From positions 1,364,001 through 1,428,000 of the forward strand of contig NZ_CP009323.1 in NCBI RefSeq assembly GCF_000959725.1: a stretch of DNA of 64,000 nt, in the 5' to 3' direction. Both the position numbers and the translations under genes were made by a program. The notes under the pieces are model-generated. The model did no database searches and was not told where the DNA came from. It was given only the letters and a program-made list of their open reading frames with translations. Shown one piece after another: positions 45,097 to 54,920 of this stretch (its first letter is position 1; each line of letters begins with the position of its first letter). This DNA is from Burkholderia gladioli (GTDB taxonomy: Bacteria > Pseudomonadota > Gammaproteobacteria > Burkholderiales > Burkholderiaceae).

Positions 45097-45453
45097 ATGT
45101 CCTTCAGTCTCACCTCCCGCCTGAACCGCGCCGCCAAGCGTCTCGCCCCGCTCGAACCCCGCCGGATCGTCCGTGCGCTGCGCCACCATCACGCCCGCAC
45201 GCGCGCGCTGGCGAACCGCGCGATCACGCCGGCCGCGCCGCGCCTGGGCGGCCTGCGCAGCTGGCTGCATGCGTTCCTGGCCACCATGCGCGCCCACGCG
45301 AGCGCGCGCCGCCTCGGCTTGCCCGCGCTGCTGCGCAAGCCCTCCTCGCTGCGCCTGCTCACGCTGCGCCGCGCCAACGGCCCGCGCCGGCGCGTGAATC
45401 GCCCGCGCCGCCTGTCGGCCAGCGCCGGCTGGTTCGCGTTCGGCGCACGCTGA
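45097..45453 (+). CDS. Arginine-rich hypothetical protein (118 aa)
   Basis: A 118-residue, very basic protein (MSFSLTSRLNRAAKRLAPLE at the start, Arg throughout, His cluster RHHHARTR). I do not recognise a family. Third-position G/C bias is as strong as in neighbouring genes, which supports coding, but such bias also arises in spurious frames at this GC content. A bidirectional terminator at 45608-45636 would serve as its 3' end. The high charge suggests nucleic-acid binding; this is inference. Confidence 0.5.
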   Translation: MSFSLTSRLNRAAKRLAPLEPRRIVRALRHHHARTRALANRAITPAAPRLGGLRSWLHAFLATMRAHASARRLGLPALLRKPSSLRLLTLRRANGPRRRVNRPRRLSASAGWFAFGAR

Positions 45454-45607
45454 AGCACGGTTCCGGGCCAACGGCCCGGGCCGCCGCCGGGCACGCCGCC
45501 TGCGCGGCATTCCTCATACCGATCGTCTTGGCGGCGGTGGGCGTGTTCCCGCCCCGTTGCCCGCGCACCTCATGCGCGCCCTCGTCCGTACTCGCGACGG
45601 GCAATAA

Positions 45608-45636
45608 AAAACCCCGGCCAGGCCGGGGTTTTTTCA
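45608..45636. terminator. Bidirectional terminator downstream of metK
   Basis: A CCCCGG/CCGGGG stem is bracketed by six A and six T. It sits between the rightward basic-protein gene and the leftward metK stop. Confidence 0.85.
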
Positions 45637-45666
45637 TCTGCCGTCAGGGACGGCGCAGCGCAGCGC

Positions 45667-46851
45667 TCAGACCGCGACAGCCGGTTCGACGCCGGCCGCT
45701 TCGGCCAGCGCGAGCGCCTTGTCGGTCGCTTCCCAGGTGAATTCCGGCTCGGCGCGGCCGAAGTGGCCGTAGGCGGCGGTCTTCTCGTAGATCGGGCGCA
45801 GCAGGTCCAGCATCTGCACGATGCCCTTCGGACGCAGGTCGAAGTGCTCGCGGACCAGCTTGGTGATCGTGTCGTCCGACACCTTGCCGGTGCCGAAGGT
45901 GTTGACCATCACCGAGGTCGGTTCCGCCACGCCGATCGCGTAGGAAACCTGGATCAGCGCGCGCGAGGCCAGGCCTGCGGCGACGATGTTCTTGGCGACG
46001 TAGCGGCCCGCGTAGGCGGCCGAACGGTCGACCTTGGACGGATCCTTGCCCGAGAACGCGCCGCCGCCGTGCGGGGCGGCACCGCCGTAGGTGTCGACGA
46101 TGATCTTGCGGCCGGTCAGGCCGCAATCGCCTTGCGGGCCACCGATCACGAAACGGCCGGTCGGATTGACCAGGAACTTGATGTCGCCCTTGATCAGCTC
46201 GGCCGGCAGCGTCGGCTTGATGATCTCCTCGATCACGGCTTCGCGCAGTTGCGGCAGGTCGATGTCCGGCGCGTGCTGCGTCGACAGCACCACGGTGTCG
46301 ATCGCGTGCGGCTTGCCGTCGACATAGCGGACCGTGACCTGCGACTTCGCATCCGGGCGCAGCCAGGGCAGGCGGCCGTCGCGGCGCAGGTTGGCCTGGC
46401 GCTCGACCAGGCGGTGCGACAGGTAGATCGGCAGCGGCATCAGTTCCGGCGTTTCATCGCACGCGTAACCGAACATCAGGCCCTGGTCGCCCGCGCCCTG
46501 GTCGAGGTTGTTGTCGTGCGCGCGGTCCACGCCCTGCGCGATGTCCGGCGATTGCTTGTCGTAGGCGACCAGCACCGCGCAGCCCTTGTAGTCGATGCCG
46601 AAGTCGGTGTTGTCGTAACCAATGCGACGGATCGTATCGCGCGCGATCTGGATGTAGTCGATGTTCGCGGTGGTGGTGATTTCACCCGCGAGCACGACCA
46701 GACCCGTGTTGCACAGCGTTTCGGCGGCAACGCGGGAGTATTTGTCTTGCGCGAGGATGGCGTCGAGGATCGCGTCGGAGATTTGGTCGGCGACCTTGTC
46801 CGGATGGCCTTCGGAAACGGATTCGGACGTGAAGAAGAAGTCGTTTGCCAC
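45667..46851 (-). CDS. metK: S-adenosylmethionine synthetase MetK
   Basis: A 394-residue enzyme that makes SAM from methionine and [34 protein letters not shown] (loop over the active site), [17 protein letters not shown] and [19 protein letters not shown] are all intact. GTG at 46851 (giving [10 protein letters not shown]) was chosen: AAGGAG lies 10 bases before it and MAND is the family start. A TTG 9 bases upstream would be too close to that site. The leader of about 150 bases carries a SAM-II-like riboswitch, which suggests feedback control by SAM. Confidence 0.95.
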   Translation of the reverse strand: MANDFFFTSESVSEGHPDKVADQISDAILDAILAQDKYSRVAAETLCNTGLVVLAGEITTTANIDYIQIARDTIRRIGYDNTDFGIDYKGCAVLVAYDKQSPDIAQGVDRAHDNNLDQGAGDQGLMFGYACDETPELMPLPIYLSHRLVERQANLRRDGRLPWLRPDAKSQVTVRYVDGKPHAIDTVVLSTQHAPDIDLPQLREAVIEEIIKPTLPAELIKGDIKFLVNPTGRFVIGGPQGDCGLTGRKIIVDTYGGAAPHGGGAFSGKDPSKVDRSAAYAGRYVAKNIVAAGLASRALIQVSYAIGVAEPTSVMVNTFGTGKVSDDTITKLVREHFDLRPKGIVQMLDLLRPIYEKTAAYGHFGRAEPEFTWEATDKALALAEAAGVEPAVAV

Positions 46852-46918
46852 TTTGTTCAAGCTCCTTGGTGGTTACGGTTGCATTCACGTAGCCAGCTTC
46901 GGTTGCTTGTTGAAGTGG

Positions 46919-47005
46919 CGACGCTTTAGCGGATTCCTTGGTCCGGATGAGCCTGGTAGACCCGTCCGGCTTCGCCCCGCAAGTTGTCAGTTAACTCGGC
47001 GAAGC
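46919..47005 (-). promoter_or_regulatory. SAM-II-like riboswitch in the metK leader
   Basis: The metK mRNA leader folds like a SAM-II pseudoknot. P1 is TTCGCC (47003-46998) with GGCGAA (46976-46971). The enclosed loop contains GAGTTAACTGAC then CTTGCGG. An inserted hairpin CCGGA/TCCGG (46969-46943) follows, and then the conserved 3' block CCGCTAAAG (46932-46924), whose CCGC can pair with GCGG of the loop. Layout and spacing parallel the metX leader at 62743. One consensus base differs (GAGTT instead of GATTT). Function is inferred. Confidence 0.6.
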
Positions 47006-47009
47006 CCGT

Positions 47010-47036
47010 ATTATATCGGCTTTCTCCCTTTGTCAC
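47010..47036 (-). promoter_or_regulatory. metK promoter
   Basis: On the minus strand a perfect -10 TATAAT (47015-47010) is preceded by GTGACA (47036-47031) at a spacing of 15. The expected start, about 47003-47005, falls exactly at the 5' edge of the riboswitch-like stem. Confidence 0.6.
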
Positions 47037-47130
47037 ACAAGAGCGCCGTGGTGTTTCCGCCGATCCTCATTCTGAATTCATTTCTTTATTCGCCGGCCTT
47101 TCGCGCCGCCGCGGCAGCGCGGGGCCGCGC

Positions 47131-48015
47131 ATGCTAGCGCGCCTGGGAACGCAATTCGCATTGCTGCTGCTCAAGCTGTTCGCGCTGCTTCCATATGGCG
47201 TGACGGCCCGCTTCGGCGATGGTCTCGGCTGGCTGCTCTATCGCATCCCGAGCCGGAGAAAACGCATCGTACATACGAATCTGAAACTCTGCTTTCCCGA
47301 GTGGAGCGAGGCGCGGCGCGAGGAAATCGCCGGCCGGCACTTTCGTCATGCGATTCGCAGCTACGTCGAGCGCAGCGTGCAATGGTTCGGCTCGGAGAAG
47401 AAGCTCGCCAGGCTGATCGAGGTGGACAGCGCGATCGACCTGACCGATCCGGACCTGCCGCCCACGCTGTTCCTGGGCCTGCATTTCGTCGGCATCGAGG
47501 CCGGCTCGATCTGGCTGAACCGCTCGCTGCAACGCACCTGCGGTTCGTTGTACCAACCATTCTCGAACCCGCTGCTGGAAGCCGAGGCCAAGCGCGCGCG
47601 CGGCCGCTTCGACGCCGAGATGGCGAGCCGCGCCGACAGCGCGCGCATCGTGCTGCGCTGGCTGCGCGACCGCAAGCCGGTGATGCTCGGCGCCGACATG
47701 GACTACGGCGTGCGCAATTCCACCTTCGTGCCCTTCTTCGGGATTCCTACCTGCACGCTGACGGCCGTGGGCCGGCTGGCCAAGACCGGGCGCGCGCAGG
47801 TGGTGCCCTTCATCGGCGAGGTGCTGCCGAACTACAAGGGGTATCGCCTGCGCGTGTTCAAGCCCTGGGATCACTATCCGACCGGCGACGACGATCTCGA
47901 CGCGCGCCGCATGAACGCCTTCCTGGAGGAGCAGATCCCGCTGCTGCCGGAGCAGTACTACTGGGTGCACAAGCGCTTCAAGACGCGGCCGCCGGGCGAG
48001 CCGGGGTTCTATTGA
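47131..48015 (+). CDS. lpxL: Lipid A biosynthesis acyltransferase (LpxL/HtrB family)
   Basis: A 294-residue inner-membrane acyltransferase. An N-terminal hydrophobic anchor (FALLLLKLFALLPYG) is followed by HTNLKLCFPEWSEARREEIA and the catalytic HX4E motif LHFVGIEAG (His118, Glu123). PVMLGADMDYG and YYWVHKRFKTRPPGEPGFY close the protein as in LpxL. It adds the secondary acyl chain to Kdo2-lipid IVA. The start at 47131 gives the usual N-terminus; longer in-frame sequence overlaps the metK control region. Chain-length preference is not readable. Confidence 0.9.
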   Translation: MLARLGTQFALLLLKLFALLPYGVTARFGDGLGWLLYRIPSRRKRIVHTNLKLCFPEWSEARREEIAGRHFRHAIRSYVERSVQWFGSEKKLARLIEVDSAIDLTDPDLPPTLFLGLHFVGIEAGSIWLNRSLQRTCGSLYQPFSNPLLEAEAKRARGRFDAEMASRADSARIVLRWLRDRKPVMLGADMDYGVRNSTFVPFFGIPTCTLTAVGRLAKTGRAQVVPFIGEVLPNYKGYRLRVFKPWDHYPTGDDDLDARRMNAFLEEQIPLLPEQYYWVHKRFKTRPPGEPGFY

Positions 48016-48076
48016 GCGTCGCGCGCGACGGGGCACGACCTCGCGCTGGTCGAACGAATCGGCTAGGCAAGGCAAG

Positions 48077-48103
48077 AAGGCCGGGATGGGCAATCCCGGC
48101 CTT
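48077..48103. terminator. Terminator between lpxL and higA
   Basis: A perfect 11-bp stem AAGGCCGGGAT/ATCCCGGCCTT with a 5-base loop lies between the convergent lpxL and higA genes; T-rich sequence follows. Confidence 0.75.
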
Positions 48104-48143
48104 CGTCGTTTGGGGTTGGTTGCCCCGCGCTGCGGGCCAGGGT

Positions 48144-48440
48144 TCAGGCGCGAGCCCGAATCACCTTGGGCATGCCTTTGGCGCGAGCCTGCGCCAGATC
48201 GTAGGCGAGTTGCTCGGCGAGCCAGAGATCGGCCCGGCCGCCGTTCTCGATGCCGAGCCAGCCCTCGATGCGCAAGGCCATCTCCGGCGAGATCGCGGCC
48301 CGGCCGTTGAGCACGCGCGACAGCGCAGCCCGCGTCACGCCCAGTTGGGCCGCGGCCTCGGTGACGGTCAGGCCGAGCGCGGGCAGCACGTCTTCGCGCA
48401 GCGTTTCGCCGGGATGCGGTGGATTGGAAATGCGCGTCAT
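48144..48440 (-). CDS. higA: HigA-type antitoxin
   Basis: A 98-residue XRE-family antitoxin. PPHPGETLREDVLPALGLTV is the HigA signature; the helix-turn-helix follows in EAAAQLGVTRAALSRVLNGRAAIS and the family block IEGWLGIENGGRADLWLAEQLAYDLAQAR ends it. It should bind HigB and autorepress the operon. The order is toxin first (higB 48458-48736, then higA after 17 bases), as is usual for HigBA. Confidence 0.92.
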   Translation of the reverse strand: MTRISNPPHPGETLREDVLPALGLTVTEAAAQLGVTRAALSRVLNGRAAISPEMALRIEGWLGIENGGRADLWLAEQLAYDLAQARAKGMPKVIRARA

Positions 48441-48457
48441 GTCGCGAACCCTGTCGG

Positions 48458-48736
48458 TCAGTGATAGTCCAGGTAGTCGACGAGGATCGCGTCCTCGCCG
48501 TCGAATGCGAAGATCAGCCGCCAGTTGCCGCTGACCCTGACTGAGAAATACCCGCCCAGCTCGCCGCCGAGCGCATGCAGCCGCCACCCGGCGAGATTCA
48601 TGTCCCGCGCGCAACAGGCGATATCGAGGCGCATCAACTGACGCCGAAGCCGCGACGCATGGTCGGGCCGAATACCTGCCTTGCTGCCGTAAAGGAAAAA
48701 CGCTTCGAGACCCTTGTGACGCCACGACTTGATCAT
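48458..48736 (-). CDS. higB: HigB-type toxin (RelE superfamily mRNA interferase)
   Basis: A 92-residue toxin starting [67 protein letters not shown] is the HigB/RelE core, with the conserved basic/aromatic cleavage residues at the end. HigB cleaves ribosome-bound mRNA and is neutralised by HigA. The gene is complete with no frameshift. A strong promoter lies about 100 bases upstream. Confidence 0.92.
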   Translation of the reverse strand: MIKSWRHKGLEAFFLYGSKAGIRPDHASRLRRQLMRLDIACCARDMNLAGWRLHALGGELGGYFSVRVSGNWRLIFAFDGEDAILVDYLDYH

Positions 48737-48834
48737 GGACCTCCCGATCTATGTCCGTGCCGGCGCCATCGCCGGCGGCCATTCATCGGGAAACGAAGGA
48801 ATCTGTCCAGGCCTCGCGTGCAGCGAGCAGTCAC

Positions 48835-48864
48835 ACTATACGCAACGCCATGGTCCCGAGTCAA
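48835..48864 (-). promoter_or_regulatory. higBA promoter
   Basis: On the minus strand TTGACT (48864-48859), 18 bases and TATAGT (48840-48835) form a near-consensus sigma-70 promoter. The expected start is about 90 bases upstream of higB. HigA operators usually overlap such elements. Confidence 0.65.
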
Positions 48865-49107
48865 CGGCCAAAAGCGGCCATTGTGCGTGTCCAGCCATCT
48901 CGTAATCGCTCGCCCCCTGCGCGCTGGCCATCCGGCCAGGCGTCGCCGCGAAAAGGCCGCGCCGTCCCTCGCGCCCACCCCGCCCCCCATTGCCGACCGG
49001 CACTCCATGTATCATTCACGCTCAGGCTGGCGCGCGGGTTCGCGAACCGCGCGGCGGGGCCGCCCAGGCCCACCCAGTCCCGTTTCGACAGGCAAACCTG
49101 GAACACC
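48865..49107. other. Intergenic region upstream of dapF
   Basis: About 240 bases between the divergent higBA promoter and dapF. A rightward open frame runs through it into dapF but has no protein-like features. No clear dapF promoter is visible. Confidence 0.35.
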
Positions 49108-49974
49108 GTGAAACTTCCGTTCACCAAGATGCAAGGCGCCGGCAACGACTTCGTCGTGCTCGACGGCACCGCCGGCGATCTCGGCCTCACGCCCGAGCGC
49201 GTGCGCGCACTCGCCGATCGCCATTTCGGCATCGGCGCCGACCAACTGCTGCTGGTCGAGCGGCCGAGCCTCGACGGCGTCGATTTCAAGTACCGGATCT
49301 TCAATTGCGACGGCGGCGAGGTCGAGCATTGCGGCAACGGCGCGCGCTGCTTCGTGAAGTTCGTGCGCGACAAGGGCCTGACGGACAAGACCACGGTGCG
49401 CGTGCAGGTCAAGCACGGTGTGATCACGCTGAGCATGCAGGACAACGGCGAGGTGGTGGTCGACATGGGCTCGCCCGTGTTCGAGCCGGCCCGCGTGCCG
49501 TTCAACGCGGCCGGGCTCGAGGGCCGCCACGACGGCGCCGATACCGTCTACCCGCTCGAGGTCAACGGCGCGACGCGCTGGATCTCGGTGGTCTCGATGG
49601 GCAATCCGCACGCGGTGCAGTTGGTCGACGACGCCGAGGCCTTCGCGGTGCTGGAAGACGGCCCGGTGATCGAACGCCACGCGCGCTTCCCGCAGCGCGT
49701 CAATGCCGGCTTCCTGCAGATCGTCTCGCGCCGGGAGGTGAAGCTGCGCGTCTACGAGCGCGGCGCCGGCGAGACGCTCGCCTGCGGCACCGGCGCCTGC
49801 GCCGCGGTCGCGGCCGGGATCCGGCGTGGCCTGCTCGATTCGCCGGTGGCCGTCCAGACCCACGGCGGCACCCTGACGATCCACTGGGACGGCGCGCGCG
49901 ACCAGGCCGCGCCGCTCTACATGGCAGGCCCCGCCGTCACCGTGTTCGACGGCGCCATCGAACTGGCCGACTGA
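49108..49974 (+). CDS. dapF: Diaminopimelate epimerase DapF
   Basis: A 288-residue epimerase that converts LL- to meso-diaminopimelate for lysine and peptidoglycan. [32 protein letters not shown] (first catalytic Cys) and [19 protein letters not shown] (second catalytic Cys) are intact. GTG at 49108 starts the canonical [23 protein letters not shown] precedes it. It leads the operon dapF-DUF484-xerC. Confidence 0.95.
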   Translation: MKLPFTKMQGAGNDFVVLDGTAGDLGLTPERVRALADRHFGIGADQLLLVERPSLDGVDFKYRIFNCDGGEVEHCGNGARCFVKFVRDKGLTDKTTVRVQVKHGVITLSMQDNGEVVVDMGSPVFEPARVPFNAAGLEGRHDGADTVYPLEVNGATRWISVVSMGNPHAVQLVDDAEAFAVLEDGPVIERHARFPQRVNAGFLQIVSRREVKLRVYERGAGETLACGTGACAAVAAGIRRGLLDSPVAVQTHGGTLTIHWDGARDQAAPLYMAGPAVTVFDGAIELAD

Positions 49975-50019
49975 CCGCCACGCCCCCGAACCCCAAGCGC
50001 ACCGGAACCCTGACGCCTT

Positions 50020-50763
50020 ATGAACGAACGCGACGTCGCCGACTACCTGCTGGCCAACCCCGAATTCTTCGCGCGCCACGCGGAGCTGCTCGCCTCGGTC
50101 AAGCTCGCGAACCCGCACGGCAAGGCCGCGATCTCCCTGCAGGAACGGCAGATGGAGATGCTGCGCGACAAGAACAAGCTGCTCGAGCGGCGGCTCGCCG
50201 AGCTGCTGCGCTACGGCCACGAGAACGACGGCCTGTCGACCAAGTTCAACCACTGGATCTCGCGCGTGATCGCCGAGCGCGACGCGCATGCGCTGCCGCG
50301 CGCGATCGCGGGCGGGCTGGCCGAGGTGTTCGACGTGCCGCAGACGGCGCTGCGGATCTGGGACGTCGCCGATACCTACGCGCAGGCCGAATTCGCGCGC
50401 AACGTCGGCGAGGAAGTACGGCTGTTCGCCAACAGCCTGGCCACGCCCTATTGCGGCGCGAACTCGGGCTTCGAGGCGGCGCAATGGCTGGCGCCGGTCG
50501 AGGCGCAGCCGGCCGCGGCCCTGGCAGACGGCGCCGAGGCGGCCGAGGCGGCCGAGGCCGGCGCCCGGCCCTCGGGCGCGGCCGAATCGATCGCGCTGAT
50601 CGCGCTGCGCGCCCCCGAAGCCGGGGAAGGCGCCCCCACCTTCGGCCTGCTGGTGCTCGGCTCGCCCGATCCGCGCCGCTTCCACGACGGCATGGGCACC
50701 GATTTCCTGACGCGCATCGGCGCGCTGGCCAGCGCCGCGCTCACGCGCCTGCTGCCGCACTGA
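50020..50763 (+). CDS. DUF484 family protein
   Basis: A 247-residue protein of the DUF484 family: DVADYLLANPEFFARHAELLASVKLANPHGKAAISLQERQ is diagnostic. A helical N-terminus is followed by a GAF-like domain ending in LLVLGSPDPRRFHDGMGTDFLTRIGALASAAL. The function is unknown. The family is nearly always encoded between dapF and xerC, as here, which suggests a link to recombination or the cell envelope. Its stop is 11 bases before the xerC start. Confidence 0.9.
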   Translation: MNERDVADYLLANPEFFARHAELLASVKLANPHGKAAISLQERQMEMLRDKNKLLERRLAELLRYGHENDGLSTKFNHWISRVIAERDAHALPRAIAGGLAEVFDVPQTALRIWDVADTYAQAEFARNVGEEVRLFANSLATPYCGANSGFEAAQWLAPVEAQPAAALADGAEAAEAAEAGARPSGAAESIALIALRAPEAGEGAPTFGLLVLGSPDPRRFHDGMGTDFLTRIGALASAALTRLLPH

Positions 50764-50774
50764 ACGAGCGCGCC

Positions 50775-51695
50775 ATGACCGACGATCCGATCGCTGCCTA
50801 CCTGTCGTACCTGCAGCACGTCAGGCAGCTCTCGGAACACACGCTGCGCGGCTACGCGCACGAACTCGACGCGCTGCTCGCGTTCGCCGACGGCCGCCCG
50901 CTGGCGAGCCTGGGCGCGGCCGACATGCGCGGCGCGGTGGCGCGCGCGCATGCGGGCGGCCTGTCGGCGCGCTCGATCGCGCACCGGCTGTCGGCCTGGC
51001 GTGCCTTCTACCGTTGGTACGCGCTGCGCGTGGAGATGCCGGCCAACCCGGTGGCCACGGTGCGCGCGCCCAAGCGGGCGAAGACCTTGCCCAAGGCGCT
51101 GTCGGTGGACGACGCCAACACGCTGATGGAGTCGCCGTTCCCCGATACGCCCGAGGGCCTGCGCGACCATGCGATCCTCGAGCTGTTCTATTCCTCCGGC
51201 CTGCGCCTGGCCGAGCTGGTCGGCCTCGACGTGCACTACACGCAGGCCGACGGCTACCGCTCGGCGAGCTGGCTGGACCGCGAGCAGGCCGAGGTCAGCG
51301 TGCTCGGCAAGGGCGGCAAGGAACGCAAGGTGCCGGTCGGGCGCAAGGCGCTCGAGGCGCTCGACGCCTGGCTCGCGGTACGCGCGGGCTGGGTGCGCGC
51401 CGATCCGCATCCGCTGTTCCTCTCGGTGCGCGGCAAGCGCATGTCGCCCGGCGTGGTGCGCGAGCGCGTCAAGCGCGCCGCCCTGGTGGCCGGCATCCCC
51501 GCCAACGTCCATCCGCACGTGCTGCGCCATTCGTTCGCCACCCACGTGCTGCAGTCCAGCGGCGACCTGCGCGCGGTGCAGGAGCTGCTCGGCCACGCCA
51601 GCATCTCGGCCACCCAGGTCTATACCTCGCTCGACTTCCAGCATCTCGCGCGCATCTACGACAGCGCGCATCCGCGCGCGAAAAAGCGCGACTGA
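50775..51695 (+). CDS. xerC: Tyrosine recombinase XerC
   Basis: A 306-residue tyrosine recombinase. The N-terminal SAM-like core-binding domain (YLQHVRQLSEHTLRGYAHELDALLAF) is followed by the catalytic domain. Its Arg is in YSSGLRLAELVGLD, Lys in LGKGGKERKVP, HxxR in HPHVLRHSFATHVL, His in ELLGHASISATQ and Tyr in VYTSLDFQHLARIY. With XerD it resolves chromosome dimers at dif. No attachment site or integron context is nearby, so this is the housekeeping copy. It contains a modest insertion (HYTQADGYRSASW) between catalytic blocks. Confidence 0.95.
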   Translation: MTDDPIAAYLSYLQHVRQLSEHTLRGYAHELDALLAFADGRPLASLGAADMRGAVARAHAGGLSARSIAHRLSAWRAFYRWYALRVEMPANPVATVRAPKRAKTLPKALSVDDANTLMESPFPDTPEGLRDHAILELFYSSGLRLAELVGLDVHYTQADGYRSASWLDREQAEVSVLGKGGKERKVPVGRKALEALDAWLAVRAGWVRADPHPLFLSVRGKRMSPGVVRERVKRAALVAGIPANVHPHVLRHSFATHVLQSSGDLRAVQELLGHASISATQVYTSLDFQHLARIYDSAHPRAKKRD

Positions 51696-51754
51696 CGCGC
51701 GCCGCGCCCTCCTTGCCCCGCCGCGTGCCCCACGCGGCCCGATTCGATACCGAC

Positions 51755-53008
51755 ATGCATACCGTTACGCTCAAGCCGTCGAAAGACAAATCCCTGCTGC
51801 GCCGCCATCCCTGGGTCTATGCCAATGCGATCGAGCGCGTCGACGGCAAGCCCGCCGCCGGCGCCACCGTGCTGGTGCGCTCGCACGACGGCCGCTTCCT
51901 GGCGCGCGGCGCGTTCAGCCCGGAATCGCAGATCCGCGTGCGCGTCTGGAGCTTCGACGAGGCCGAACCGATCGACCACGCCTTCTTCAAGCGCCGCGTG
52001 CAGCGCGCGGTGGCCCATCGCCAGGCGATGGTGAGCGACACCGAGGCGGTGCGGCTGGTGTTCGGCGAGGCCGACGGCCTGCCGGGCCTGATCGTCGACT
52101 ACTACGTGGCCGACGGCCTGCCGGCCGAGCTGCCCGTCGGCCAGTCGCCCGCGGCCACCCCGCCCTCGGCCGAGCGCCGCGGCCAGTTGGTCTGCCAGTT
52201 CATGGCGGCCGGCGTGGAGGCCTGGAAGGAGGCGATCGTCGCGGCGCTCGCGGCGGCCACCGGCTGCCCGAACGTCTACGAGCGCTCGGACGTGTCGATC
52301 CGCCAGAAGGAAGGCCTGGAGCAGGTCACCGGCGTGCTGGCCGGCGACGCGCCGCCGCCGACGCTGATCGCCCGGGAGAACGGCGTGCGCTACCACGTCG
52401 ACGTGCCCAACGGCCACAAGACCGGCTTCTACGTCGACCAGCGCGACAATCGCGCCCTGGTCGGCCAGCTCGCGCGCGAGCGCGAAGTGCTGAACTGCTT
52501 CTGCTACACCGGCGGCTTCTCGCTGGCCGCGCTGGCCGGCGGCGCCCGCCGCGTGGTGTCGATCGACTCCTCGGGCGACGCGCTGGCGCTCGCGCAACGC
52601 AACGTGGCCGCCAACGGCCTGGACCCAGCCCGCGCCAGCTGGCTCGACGCCGATGCGTTCAAGACCCTGCGGCGCCTGGCCGACGAGGGCGAGCGCTTCG
52701 ACCTGGTGGTGCTCGATCCGCCCAAGTTCGCGCCGGCCCGCGAGCACGTCGATCGCGCCGCGCGCGCCTACAAGGACATCAACCTGAGCGGCTTCCGCCT
52801 GCTGCGCCCGGGCGGCCTGCTGTTTACCTATTCGTGCTCGGGCGCGATCGACATGGAGCTGTTCCAGAAGATCGTGGCCGGCGCGGCGGCCGACGCGCGC
52901 GTCGACGCGCGGATCCTCAAGCGGCTCGGCGCGGGCGTCGACCACCCGCTGCTGACGGCCTTCCCGGAAGGCGAATACCTGAAGGGCCTGCTGTTGCAAA
53001 TCGCCTGA
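51755..53008 (+). CDS. rlmI: 23S rRNA (cytosine-C5) methyltransferase, RlmI-like
   Basis: A 417-residue class I SAM-dependent methyltransferase with an N-terminal PUA-like domain: LKPSKDKSLLRRHPWVYANAI, then FLARGAFSPESQIRVRVWS. The catalytic half has VNCFCYTGGFSLAALAGGA-type motif I (LNCFCYTGGFS), VVLDPPKFAPAREHVDRAARAY and TYSCSGAID. RlmI methylates C1962 of 23S rRNA. A Pro/Ala-rich insertion (VGQSPAATPPSAERRG) in the middle is longer than in E. coli. It follows xerC by 59 bases. Confidence 0.88.
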   Translation: MHTVTLKPSKDKSLLRRHPWVYANAIERVDGKPAAGATVLVRSHDGRFLARGAFSPESQIRVRVWSFDEAEPIDHAFFKRRVQRAVAHRQAMVSDTEAVRLVFGEADGLPGLIVDYYVADGLPAELPVGQSPAATPPSAERRGQLVCQFMAAGVEAWKEAIVAALAAATGCPNVYERSDVSIRQKEGLEQVTGVLAGDAPPPTLIARENGVRYHVDVPNGHKTGFYVDQRDNRALVGQLAREREVLNCFCYTGGFSLAALAGGARRVVSIDSSGDALALAQRNVAANGLDPARASWLDADAFKTLRRLADEGERFDLVVLDPPKFAPAREHVDRAARAYKDINLSGFRLLRPGGLLFTYSCSGAIDMELFQKIVAGAAADARVDARILKRLGAGVDHPLLTAFPEGEYLKGLLLQIA

Positions 53009-53034
53009 GCGCCCCGATCTGGGATTGCCGCGAC

Positions 53035-53060
53035 GCGCCCCGGCCGAACGGCCGGGGCGC
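53035..53060. other. Perfect GC hairpin after rlmI
   Basis: An 11-bp perfect stem GCGCCCCGGCC with loop GAAC sits 27 bases after the rlmI stop. No T run follows, so it is a weak terminator at best; it may stabilise the 3' end of the mRNA. Confidence 0.55.
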
Positions 53061-53171
53061 GGGCGCTTGACAACTATGTTTCAATAGGTGGTTCCGCGTG
53101 CGCGCCGGCAGGCCGGTGCGCACCCAGATTCCGGCAGTTTTGACCCCGTTTCACGAACCAAGGCGATCGAC

Positions 53172-54254
<1,083 letters not shown>

Positions 54255-54920
54255 TCGCGACGGGCCGGGCCGGCCGCCGCGCGCGGCGGGTCCGGCCCGT
54301 GCCGCGGCGGCTTCGCGCCGCGTAACCTGGTCACCCGCGCAGGTCGCCCGCGCCGCGCTCGCGCCGACCGTTTGGCGCATCGGCGCCGCCCGCTTTCGCG
54401 GCTGATCCCTGGCCGATTCCAGGCCACCCTCCCGCTCGCCGGCCAGCCTGCCGCCATCCCTTCGCCGCCCCTGTTTCCGCCTCGCGCATCCTTCGGTTGG
54501 CGCCGCACCGGCTGGGCGGGCACGCGATTTGATCCCGTCATCGCTTTTTCGCGCTTTGCAGGTTATATTTTTAGGATATCGGGGCGGCACGGCGGTGGAA
54601 TCCCCTGATGCTGAGCGGCGAAGCGATTCAGTTACAATACGTGCCCACTGGATGGCGGCAGTAACAGGCCCGGTTCTTGCATGACTCGCCGGGCAATACC
54701 GGCATCGCCCCCGCAAGCCGGCTTCGGGCCGGGCGCGGGAAGCACCGCGGATCGCGTCACGGCGCGAGCGGGCCGGACCAGGGGTACCGGGCTAACGGTA
54801 CCGGAGGCTTTCGGCCCCGACAACGGCAAATGATTGGCAAACCATGACAAAGGCCGTTGCGGGTAATCCCAAAGTGCGGGCAATATCTCGCGATTTGCCG
54901 CACATTGAAGAAGCAAGCAG
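54255..54920. other. Long non-coding region and leader upstream of dksA
   Basis: About 665 bases. A GC-rich hairpin at 54261-54299 (CGGGCCGG/CCGGCCCG) may end the COG0523 transcript. TACAAT at 54633-54638 could be a distal dksA -10. TTGCGG, 18 bases, CAATAT near 54857-54890 could be a proximal promoter. Between them lies a 7-bp hairpin GGTACCG/CGGTACC (54783-54802). No gene is supported. Confidence 0.45.

Noticed and set aside
50775..51695. Possible mobile-element integrase
   Set aside because: It is the housekeeping XerC in its usual dapF-DUF484-xerC context, with no attachment sites or cargo genes.
53035..53060. Rho-independent terminator after rlmI
   Set aside because: The stem is perfect but no T run follows, so it is recorded only as a hairpin.
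53060..53171. Zur operator upstream of the COG0523 gene
   Set aside because: I looked for the GTTATA-TATAAC dyad here and upstream of dksA and did not find it.
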